DNA of 64,000 nucleotides. Origin: Polycyclovorans sp. Lineage in GTDB: Bacteria > Pseudomonadota > Gammaproteobacteria > Nevskiales > Nevskiaceae. This document shows positions 17,470 to 24,314 of this stretch, piece after piece; the stretch's first letter is position 1; each line of letters starts with the position of its first letter. The notes below the pieces were generated by a model. That model worked only from the letters and a program-made list of their open reading frames with translations. It was not told the DNA's origin and ran no database searches. The position numbers were made by a program, and so were the translations under genes. Location of the stretch: NCBI GenBank assembly GCA_002706265.1, contig PAKU01000015.1, positions 58,173 to 122,172 on the forward strand, in the 5' to 3' direction.

Positions 17470-19461
17470 TCAAAGTACCGTTAAGCCAAGATCGCTCAAG
17501 TAGCGGTAGGTCTCGTCATAGAAGCCGGGTTCCCGCGTGGCGTCACGGGCATCGCCCTCCGGCACCACGATCACCATGCCCTGTCGCGCGCGGGTGAGCA
17601 GCACACGATAGGCGTTGAGCTGATAACGCTGGCTATGCGGCTGCAAGATGCGCTGCCAGCGGTCGCCACGGAAGCTGAAGTGCTGCCAGCCATCGCGGGC
17701 CCGACGGAAGTCGGCGTCCCAGGCCATGCAGGTCCAATCCAACTCCAGACCCTGCACGTGGAACTCCGTGGCGACATCCTCCAGGTAGTAGCTGCTACGC
17801 ACGTCGGTTTTGTCGTTCAGGAACCAATGCACCGGGTCCATGGGTGAGCGCACGTCGATGGCGTAGGGCTTGAGACGCTGTGCCTGGCTGGAGACGACCA
17901 GCCCGAAGCGTTCGGTGCCGCGAGCCTGCTCTCGAACCCAGGCTCTGGCGTCCGCGAATGAGCGGCTGAGCGCAATCGGGTAACGCGCTTTGAAGCCTTC
18001 GTGCAGCGATCGCGCCTGATCGATGTCGCCGTCCAGCGCGGCCTTCACCCAGGCGCTTACGGTCTCGGCACGGAAAGATCGCATCGAGATGGACAGGTGC
18101 AACTCCGGGTGAAAGTGCACCCGCTGCTGCGCGGCCATCTGCTGCAACAGCGCCGTCGCCTGATACTCCCGGTGGTGGAGGTTGGGGCTGGCGTAAACGT
18201 GCCAGGCGGGATAGCGGTCGCGAATCGCCTCCAGCCAACCACCAATGCCGGCCTCGCCGGTGTTGATCTCCTGTCCGCCGCCAACGAGACAGACAATTAC
18301 GGCCCAGTCAGGATGGCGGTCCATGCAGGAAATGAGGAACTCGGGCTCGGACTGGTTGAAATCTGGATAGCCCTTCTTGCGTCGCATGAAGCTGGCTGTC
18401 TGCGCCAAATCCCAGGCACGCTGCGCCTCGTCGAAGAGGGCGACGTGCTCTACCGGCGGGCGGTCTGGGTCTTTCAGCCCCTCGTCGCGGAAGTGATGAA
18501 CATTCTGGATAAACGCCTTGATTTCACTTTTTGCTTTTCCTTTACGGGCCCGCTCGCCGCGTTTTCGAGCCTGCGTCACGCGATCCCGCGCCAGCGCTTC
18601 GTGCAGGATGTTGACCAGCGGCCCGTTGCCCGAGAGAAAGACACTGTAGAGATCACCGTCCGGATCGATGTGCTGCGTTGCGATGTTCAACCCCACCAGC
18701 GTCTTCCCGGCGCCCGGCACCCCCGTCACAAAACAAATGGCCTTGCGTCGCTGTGCGCGGCTGCTGGCAATGATGGCTTCCAAACTTGCGCTGGTTTGCG
18801 CCAGATTGATGGCCCCGGCATCACTGCGCGAGAGTGCATGCACGTTGTGGCCGGCGTACAGCGCGGTCGCAGCCTCCACGATGGTCGGTGTGGGCTGATA
18901 GCGACCCTGCTGCCACACCGCGGGATCAATGGTTTCGTTGGGGTAGGCAGCCAGCACTGAGCGGATGGTTTCGGCCAAACCCGCGGCGTTGGTGGCCAGT
19001 GCAGAGAGCACGCCGTCGCCCTTGGCATCGTGAATCGGCTGCGCCAACGCGGCCTTTGCCGCTGTGGAAATCAGAATCGGCGCAATCACAGCATGGTGAC
19101 TGGTCTCGTGAAAGTGCTTGAGGTCGAGCGCGTAATCGGTGACCTGGTCCAGCGCGTGCGCGGGATAATCTTGCTCGCCGACCTTATATTCCAGAACAAA
19201 CACCACCCCACGCAGTAGCAATAGCACGTCGATACGCCGCCCCATCCGCGGGATGGCGTACTCGAAATGCAGCGTGCCGTCGCCAAAGTCGGCCAGCAGT
19301 GGGGGTAGCAACTGTTTGAGGTGCTCAATCTCAGACAGCCATGCCGCGCGCTGCGTGTCTTCAACCGCAAAATTACTGGCCCGCGTCAACGCGCCGAGGA
19401 TGGCGTCGTCGCTCTCGTTCAGAAATATCTTGGCAGCTTGCGAATAGGCGGCGCGGCGCAT
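17470..19461 (-). CDS. Nuclease-helicase fusion, DUF2075 (Schlafen group 3-like)
   Basis: A 663-residue protein. Residues ~60-100 look like a PD-(D/E)XK nuclease core: E67 in HFEYAIP, D78 in GRRIDVLLLL, and E91-x-K93 in VFVLEYKVG. A superfamily-1-type helicase follows: Walker A GVPGAGKT (247-254), Walker B VALFDEAQRAWD (~340-351), and late motifs FHVQGLELDW and LTRARQGMVIVVPEG. The helicase half is the DUF2075 family. Such proteins recur among restriction and anti-phage genes, so a defence role is the leading inference; DNA repair is the alternative. It diverges from the HTH-nuclease gene with 94 bases between, so the two may be co-regulated. Confidence 0.85.
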   Translation of the reverse strand: MRRAAYSQAAKIFLNESDDAILGALTRASNFAVEDTQRAAWLSEIEHLKQLLPPLLADFGDGTLHFEYAIPRMGRRIDVLLLLRGVVFVLEYKVGEQDYPAHALDQVTDYALDLKHFHETSHHAVIAPILISTAAKAALAQPIHDAKGDGVLSALATNAAGLAETIRSVLAAYPNETIDPAVWQQGRYQPTPTIVEAATALYAGHNVHALSRSDAGAINLAQTSASLEAIIASSRAQRRKAICFVTGVPGAGKTLVGLNIATQHIDPDGDLYSVFLSGNGPLVNILHEALARDRVTQARKRGERARKGKAKSEIKAFIQNVHHFRDEGLKDPDRPPVEHVALFDEAQRAWDLAQTASFMRRKKGYPDFNQSEPEFLISCMDRHPDWAVIVCLVGGGQEINTGEAGIGGWLEAIRDRYPAWHVYASPNLHHREYQATALLQQMAAQQRVHFHPELHLSISMRSFRAETVSAWVKAALDGDIDQARSLHEGFKARYPIALSRSFADARAWVREQARGTERFGLVVSSQAQRLKPYAIDVRSPMDPVHWFLNDKTDVRSSYYLEDVATEFHVQGLELDWTCMAWDADFRRARDGWQHFSFRGDRWQRILQPHSQRYQLNAYRVLLTRARQGMVIVVPEGDARDATREPGFYDETYRYLSDLGLTVL

Positions 19462-19555
19462 CGCCTGAGCTTAACGCAGCGCGGTCAAGGGTTTTGTACC
19501 CTCTATGCTCAGCCCGCCCTGCAGGGCGCCTCATCTTCTTTGATCGATCCGAGAC

Positions 19556-20476
19556 ATGACCGCCCAACCACCAGAGTTCTTGTCTGTTACCCGCCTCGCC
19601 GAACAGATGGGCATCGAGCTCGCAGAGCTACGTGCAACCTTGCAAAGTGTTGGTTGGATGTCCAAAGCCGAAGAGGGTTGGTCACTCACACCTGCCGGCG
19701 AGGAAGCGGGCGGAAAGTACGTCGAGAGTAAGCGCTTTGGCCGCTACATCGCCTGGCCCTCAAGCACGGCAAGTGACCCGCGTGTCGGCGGCAACGACGT
19801 CCCTGCACCCGATATTGCCGCCGGACAACTCACGCCGACCAAGATCGGAGAAGAGCTGGGTCTATCGGCGACTCGTGTGAATTTTCTGCTCTCCGAGCTG
19901 GGCTGGATCGAGAAAGGCCTCAAGGGCTGGAGGCTCACCAAACAAGGCACGAAGATCGGTGGCGTCCAGCGCGAGCATCACCGCTCCGGCATTCCCTTCG
20001 TGGTTTGGCCGGCGCAGCTGTTGGAGAACAAAAGCTTCAAAGACAGCGCCGCCCAAGTGCTGGGTAGTGATTCTGCGCCGACCAGCACGGATGGCCCGAC
20101 GGGCAGCAATGGTGGCAGCGGCTTCCGCGAAAAGTTTGAGGCCAAACACCGCGCGACGGACGGTCACTTCGTCCGGTCCAAAGCCGAGATGCTGATCGAC
20201 AATTGGCTCTACATGGCCGAGATCGTTCACGCCTACGAGCGCAAGCTGCCGATCGAGGAAGAGATGTACTGCGACTTCTACATTCCCACCGGCAAGGTCT
20301 ACATCGAATACTGGGGGCTGGAGAACGACCCCAAGTACCGGGACCGCAAGGCGCAGAAGCTCGCCCTTTACGGGAAGTACGGCTTCAACCTTATCGAGCT
20401 CAATGATGCCGACGTGCAAAACCTCGATGACGTACTGCCGCGCCTGCTCCTAAAGTTCGGCGTGCAGACCTACTGA
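19556..20476 (+). CDS. Two HTH-like repeats fused to a PD-(D/E)XK-type nuclease
   Basis: The 306-residue protein starts with two tandem ~80-residue repeats. Each has a helix-turn-helix-like segment (ELAELRATLQSVGW; TKIGEELGLSATRVNFLLSE), a GW-x-LT-x-x-G turn, a GG motif and a final WP; the second resembles the KilA-C/phage antirepressor type. After a Ser/Gly/Thr linker (~165-190), residues 205-300 form a nuclease-like core: RSKAEMLIDNWL (E211), YCDFYIP (D240), VYIEYWG (E251) and a downstream Lys/Tyr-rich helix. This looks like a DNA-binding endonuclease related to DUF559/Vsr-like folds. The 3' end overlaps the convergent NERD gene by seven bases. I know no name for this exact architecture. 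Confidence 0.8.
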   Translation: MTAQPPEFLSVTRLAEQMGIELAELRATLQSVGWMSKAEEGWSLTPAGEEAGGKYVESKRFGRYIAWPSSTASDPRVGGNDVPAPDIAAGQLTPTKIGEELGLSATRVNFLLSELGWIEKGLKGWRLTKQGTKIGGVQREHHRSGIPFVVWPAQLLENKSFKDSAAQVLGSDSAPTSTDGPTGSNGGSGFREKFEAKHRATDGHFVRSKAEMLIDNWLYMAEIVHAYERKLPIEEEMYCDFYIPTGKVYIEYWGLENDPKYRDRKAQKLALYGKYGFNLIELNDADVQNLDDVLPRLLLKFGVQTY

Positions 20477-21138
20477 GGTCGCCGAGGCAGACGAGGCGCT
20501 TCTTTCTTGGCCTGCAAGTGCCGCACGTGCTGCCGATGCGCTCGGTCAGTTGCGCGCGTGGGCGCTAGCCGCTCCGCTTGAATCGCGGCAACGATACGGC
20601 TGACCTCCGCCTCGGACAGCACCGGGACGCTCTTGCTTTTGATGTAACGGGTGTATGCACCGCCGATGCAGACATTGGGCGGCATCGGCGTCTTGAACGT
20701 GCATTCACCCATGAACACGACCACCGAGTGCAGCACTTCAGGACTGAGGCTCAAGGCAGTCTGCAGCGTCTTCAGGTGCTTGTAGTTCTGGCGCAGCGGG
20801 TTCTGAAACGTGTGAGTGCGCCGGTAGATCTTCTGCGTCCAGGTCGGCTTATGCTCCGAACCGAAAATCCACCCCTTGTAGTTCTTCGTCTCCACCACGA
20901 ACACCCCGAAGCGCGACACGATCACATGGTCAATCTGCGTCGTGCCGTCCGCGGTCGGCAAGGTCACGTTATGCAGGGTCGTGTACTGGTCCTTGGGCAG
21001 GAACAGCCTGGCGGAAAGCCCAGCGGCCGATTCACCGAGCCAGCCCTTGAAGTAGGGCGACTTGAAGAAGCCGATGATGACCGCGAAGACAAATAGCCCG
21101 AAGAGGCCGGTAAGCGCCGTGTTGACGATGGCGTCCAT
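20470..21138 (-). CDS. Membrane-anchored NERD-domain nuclease-like protein
   Basis: A 222-residue protein. An N-terminal hydrophobic helix (LTGLFGLFVFAVIIGFF) anchors a NERD domain, the nuclease-related domain of the PD-(D/E)XK superfamily. The core is visible as QIDHVIVSRFGVFVVETKN, giving D70, E83 and K85 in the classic D-x12-E-x-K spacing. The C-terminal 40 residues are very basic (RAHRQHVRHLQAKKE), suited to nucleic-acid contact. It converges with the HTH-nuclease gene, overlapping by seven bases, and runs away from vapBC. Three adjacent genes thus each encode a nuclease-type catalytic core. Confidence 0.88.
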   Translation of the reverse strand: MDAIVNTALTGLFGLFVFAVIIGFFKSPYFKGWLGESAAGLSARLFLPKDQYTTLHNVTLPTADGTTQIDHVIVSRFGVFVVETKNYKGWIFGSEHKPTWTQKIYRRTHTFQNPLRQNYKHLKTLQTALSLSPEVLHSVVVFMGECTFKTPMPPNVCIGGAYTRYIKSKSVPVLSEAEVSRIVAAIQAERLAPTRATDRAHRQHVRHLQAKKEAPRLPRRPQ

Positions 21139-21166
21139 CAGGAAGTTGTCCCCTCATTCGGTTGAT

Positions 21167-21192
21167 GTGTACGATACGAAAGCATCGTACAC
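21167..21192. promoter_or_regulatory. Inverted repeat, likely VapB operator
   Basis: Perfect nine-base arms GTGTACGAT (21167-21175) and ATCGTACAC (21184-21192) are separated by eight bases. The site ends 13 bases before the vapB start codon, where VapBC-family complexes usually bind to repress their own operon. The match to an operator is inferred from position and symmetry. Confidence 0.7.
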
Positions 21193-21205
21193 ATTCGGAG
21201 CGCCC

Positions 21206-21400
21206 ATGCGCACCAACATCGTGATTGACGAACAGCTGATGAAACAGGCACAGGCTGCCGCGGGCGTGAAGACCAAGCGCGAGGCGGTGGAACAAGGCCT
21301 GAAGGCGCTCATTACCCTGCAGAAGCAACGGGAGATTCGCAGCCTGCGCGGCAAGCTCAAGTGGGAGGGCGATCTAGACGCCATGCGCCGCGACGCATGA
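21206..21400 (+). CDS. vapB: VapB-type antitoxin
   Basis: A 64-residue protein with a ribbon-helix-helix N-terminus (MRTNIVIDEQLMKQAQAAAG, then KTKREAVEQGLKALI) and a C-terminal tail (LRGKLKWEGDLDAMRRD) of the kind that wraps the PIN toxin active site. It follows a perfect inverted repeat and a GGAG ribosome site, supporting the ATG at 21206 rather than an upstream start at 21062. Its stop overlaps the vapC start (ATGA). It neutralises VapC and represses the operon. Confidence 0.92.
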   Translation: MRTNIVIDEQLMKQAQAAAGVKTKREAVEQGLKALITLQKQREIRSLRGKLKWEGDLDAMRRDA

Positions 21401-21795
21401 TCTTCGTCGACTCCAGCGTCTGGATCGCTTACTTCAACGGCGTCGACAGCGAGCCCACACGGCTTCTGGATACCGCGTTGGGCACCACGCGCATCGTGGT
21501 GGGCGACCTGGTGCTGGCCGAGGTATTGCAAGGCTTCCGCGCCGACCGCGACTTTCGCCAAGCACGGACGCTGATGCTGCATCTGGATGTGCGAAGCGTG
21601 CTCAGCCCAGCCTTGGCCTTGAGGGCGGCGGAGCACTACCGCTTTCTACGCCGCCAGGGCACTACCGTGCGCAAGACCATTGACACCGTTATCGCCACGT
21701 ATTGCATCGACGAAGACTTGCCGCTGCTGCATGACGACACGGACTTTTTGCCGTTCGAGCAGCATCTGGGCTTACGACGAGCGGAAATAGGGTAA
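21397..21795 (+). CDS. vapC: VapC-type PIN-domain ribonuclease toxin
   Basis: A 132-residue PIN-domain protein. The conserved acidic residues appear as D5 in MIFVDSSVWIAYF, E42 in LVLAEVLQGF, and two C-terminal Asp in KTIDTVIATYC and LLHDDTDF. VapC toxins cleave tRNA or rRNA when VapB is degraded. It is translationally coupled to vapB. The last codons lie within copy B of the direct repeat (21779-21817), so a recombination event at the repeat would have reshaped its C-terminus. Confidence 0.93.
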   Translation: MIFVDSSVWIAYFNGVDSEPTRLLDTALGTTRIVVGDLVLAEVLQGFRADRDFRQARTLMLHLDVRSVLSPALALRAAEHYRFLRRQGTTVRKTIDTVIATYCIDEDLPLLHDDTDFLPFEQHLGLRRAEIG

Positions 21796-21817
21796 TGAGT
21801 AACGTGTCACCGTAATT
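21779..21817 (+). repeat. Imperfect direct repeat, copy B
   Basis: Matches 17406-17444 at 30 of 39 positions without gaps. It begins inside the vapC 3' end and extends past its stop. The sharp change to AT-rich DNA begins just after it. Confidence 0.65.
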
Positions 21818-21885
21818 TTTATTGATGAAGGCATTTATAAACAACTTCTGTTGTTTTCATCACTTAAACGCACCTGCACCCTTCA

Positions 21886-22914
21886 CTAATAAAAAGGAAA
21901 CCAAAAGTAAATCAAGGCGGCGGCTAAAACATTCCACAATATCGACATGCCACCTGCGATAAGGAAATTGGCTAAAGAGCGTTTGCTTCTAGCTAATAAT
22001 TTTGTTTGATGATTTCTGTCACCGTTAGTGAACTCTAGAGCATGCGTACGACCGATATTAGTTACTGCGCGCTCTATGTACTTCCCCACTAACTTGCTTA
22101 CATGAACAGAAAGTAAAACTGTTGCAATTGAAATCCCGAAAAGTCCCAGCGACTTTATCAAGAACTCATTCGTGACCGCCGAATCCAATCCCGCCGTTAC
22201 TGCAGCTTGATACAAGGCAACCAATGCTAACGTGGCCATGAGCATCGGGGTAAAGAATTTTATGAAACCTGAAAACTTGGAGTGATGTGCTCGAATAAAT
22301 GTAAGGCCAGGAATAAAGGATTCGAGTGAGCGCCGCCCTTTATGCCACCGGGCAACTAAATCGAGCAGTTCTTGACTGATTATCGGATCAGAGAAATCGA
22401 CTCTGCAGCTCATCGGAGAGGACAGCAGCTCGAGCTTGTCACCGTCATGATCGTCTTTGGACATCATATATTGAAAGTATACATGGGGCTTTAACCCATT
22501 CCCGCATCGGAGTGTTACATTGAAAAGGAAAGGCTTTTCGCCCTCTTCAAACTGAACTAGAAACTCCCATCGTAGCGTTAATGAATCAATAACATCCGGT
22601 GAAGACCATTCGCCACCCTTGAAATCAGCCCATGTCGGATACTCTCGTGTTCTATAGTTCGCATATGAAACTATCGCGCTAAATGCAATTCCAGCGCTCG
22701 AGTAGCAGCTAAACTTCTGCTGTAAAAGACTCCCGAGCTCCTCAACATCTTGCAGACCAATCAAAATTGCTTTGGGATAAACTTCGGTCAAGCTATTCTG
22801 TTTTGCGGTGATAATGCGGAAAAAATCTCGAAGAGACTCTTTGGGGATTGTCCCTGAAATTGAGCCCGCCCGAATTTCCGTGTTCGCTCTAGGAGCACCT
22901 TCCTTAATTTCCAT
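21886..22914 (-). CDS. AT-rich membrane protein of unknown function
   Basis: The 342-residue protein has a soluble N-terminal ~210 residues with no family I recognise, including WADFKGGEWSSPDVIDSL and PHVYFQYMMSKDDHDGDKLE. Three hydrophobic helices follow (around FFTPMLMATLALVALYQ, SLGLFGISIATVLLSVHV, and the extreme C-terminus NVLAAALIYFWFPFY). Its base composition is far more AT-rich than every neighbour and its codons differ, a clear sign of recent transfer. It sits between vapBC and nrdB. A cytosolic sensor domain on a membrane anchor is a common layout in abortive-infection proteins, but that role here is only inference. Confidence 0.75.
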   Translation of the reverse strand: MEIKEGAPRANTEIRAGSISGTIPKESLRDFFRIITAKQNSLTEVYPKAILIGLQDVEELGSLLQQKFSCYSSAGIAFSAIVSYANYRTREYPTWADFKGGEWSSPDVIDSLTLRWEFLVQFEEGEKPFLFNVTLRCGNGLKPHVYFQYMMSKDDHDGDKLELLSSPMSCRVDFSDPIISQELLDLVARWHKGRRSLESFIPGLTFIRAHHSKFSGFIKFFTPMLMATLALVALYQAAVTAGLDSAVTNEFLIKSLGLFGISIATVLLSVHVSKLVGKYIERAVTNIGRTHALEFTNGDRNHQTKLLARSKRSLANFLIAGGMSILWNVLAAALIYFWFPFY

Positions 22915-22932
22915 GATCAGCTGATCACTATA
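22914..22932 (-). promoter_or_regulatory. Palindrome and -10 element at the start of the AT-rich gene
   Basis: TGATCAGCTGATCA (22914-22927) is a perfect 14-base palindrome touching the start codon. Directly upstream on the minus strand is TATAGT (22932-22927), a good -10 hexamer. No convincing -35 or Shine-Dalgarno site was found. If this -10 is used the transcript would be nearly leaderless and the palindrome would cover the transcription start. Confidence 0.4.
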
Positions 22933-22960
22933 TTTCGGTGTTATTAGATTTCTAAGTTCG

Positions 22961-24127
22961 CTAGTCCCAACTCAACGCCCCACCCGTCTGATACTCGGTC
23001 ACCCGGGTCTCAAAGAAGTTCTTCTCTTTCTTGAGGTCCATCACCTCGCTCATCCAGGGGAAGGGGTTTTCCGCTGCCGGGTAAAGGGCGGCGATGCCGA
23101 TCTGGGCGCAGCGGCGGTTGGCGATGAACTTCATGTATTCGTTGAACATGCTGGCGTTCAGGCCGAGCACGCCGCGGGGCATGGTGTCGTGGGCGTATTT
23201 GATTTCCAGCTCGGTGGCTTCGCGGATCATGCCGGCGATTTCTTTCTGGAATTCGGGCGTCCAAAGGTGGGGGTTTTCGACCTTGATCTGGTTGATCACG
23301 TCGATGCCAAAGTTCATGTGCATGGACTCGTCGCGCATGATGTATTGGATCTGTTCGCTGGTGCCGACCATTTTGTTGCGGCGGCCGAAGCTGAGCAGTT
23401 GTACGAAGCCCACGTAGAAGAAGATGCCTTCAAACACCACGTAGAACGCGATGAGGTCGCGCAGCAGGCGCTGGTCGTTTTCGGGCGTGCCGGTATGGAA
23501 GGTCTGGTCGGCCAGGCTCTGGGTGTAGGGCAGGCTCCACGCGGCCTTGTCGTGAATGGACGGCACTTCGCGGTACATGTTGAAGACTTCGGCTTCGTCC
23601 AGGCCCAGGCTTTCGATGCAGTACTGGTAGGCGTGGGTGTGGATGGCCTCTTCAAACGCCTGGCGCAGCAGGTACTGGCGGCACTCGGGGTTGGTGAGGT
23701 GGCGGTACACGGCCAGCACCAGGTTGTTGGCGACCAGTGAGTCGGCGGTGCTGAAGAAGCCCAGTGAGCGCTTGATGATCATGCGCTCGTCGTCGGTGAG
23801 GCCATTCGGGTCTTGCCAGAGCGCGATGTCGGCGCTCATGTTCACTTCTTGCGGCATCCAGTGGTTGTTGCAGGCGCTCAGGTATTTGTCCCAGGCCCAC
23901 TTGTACTTGAAGGGCACGAGCTGGTTGAGGTCAGCGCGGCAGTTGATGATTTTCTTGTCGTCGACCTGGATGCGGCGGGCGCCCATCTGCACGTCTTCAA
24001 GGCCGGTGGCGCCGGCGACGTCGGGGGCGGCGGCCATGACCGGCACCTTGTGGGCCGCAGCGGTGGGTGTGGCCGGCTGCGCGCGGGGGGCCGTCGGGGT
24101 GGCGGGGGTGTCGTCCCAGTCAAGCAT
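22961..24127 (-). CDS. nrdB: Ribonucleotide reductase class Ia, beta subunit
   Basis: A 388-residue radical-generating subunit. Iron ligands and the radical tyrosine are visible in EEAIHTHAY (Glu, His, Tyr), with the second ligand set in [12 protein letters not shown] and [10 protein letters not shown]. The C-terminal [10 protein letters not shown] tail docks on NrdA. The first ~70 residues include a low-complexity Ala/Pro/Thr-rich stretch. It lies downstream of nrdA on the same strand, separated by about 190 bases that hold two hairpin repeats. Together they reduce ribonucleoside diphosphates aerobically. Confidence 0.97.
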   Translation of the reverse strand: MLDWDDTPATPTAPRAQPATPTAAAHKVPVMAAAPDVAGATGLEDVQMGARRIQVDDKKIINCRADLNQLVPFKYKWAWDKYLSACNNHWMPQEVNMSADIALWQDPNGLTDDERMIIKRSLGFFSTADSLVANNLVLAVYRHLTNPECRQYLLRQAFEEAIHTHAYQYCIESLGLDEAEVFNMYREVPSIHDKAAWSLPYTQSLADQTFHTGTPENDQRLLRDLIAFYVVFEGIFFYVGFVQLLSFGRRNKMVGTSEQIQYIMRDESMHMNFGIDVINQIKVENPHLWTPEFQKEIAGMIREATELEIKYAHDTMPRGVLGLNASMFNEYMKFIANRRCAQIGIAALYPAAENPFPWMSEVMDLKKEKNFFETRVTEYQTGGALSWD

Positions 24128-24186
24128 GGTGTGTGTCCTTATCTGAAGCTGGTTTTGTTAACGAATGAGGGGGCAGTTCGCGCTTC

Positions 24187-24305
24187 GGCGGCTTTTGCCT
24201 GCGGGCGACCCCACGCTGAGGCGTGGGGCCCGCGCCCGGTGGCTCACTCCGGCGGCGTTTGCCTGCGGTCGATCCCACGCTTTGCGTGGGGCCCTCGACC
24301 GGTGA
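24187..24305. repeat. Tandem pair of hairpin-bearing repeats between nrdA and nrdB
   Basis: Two related units of about 56 bases begin at 24187 and 24250. Each contains CGGCGG, TTTGCCTGCGG and a hairpin: CCCCACGC/GCGTGGGG (24209-24216, 24221-24228) and CCCACGC/GCGTGGG (24274-24280, 24284-24290). They could tune nrdB expression relative to nrdA by RNA structure or be a dispersed REP-like element. There is no T run. Confidence 0.8.
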
Positions 24306-24314
24306 CAAACGCCT

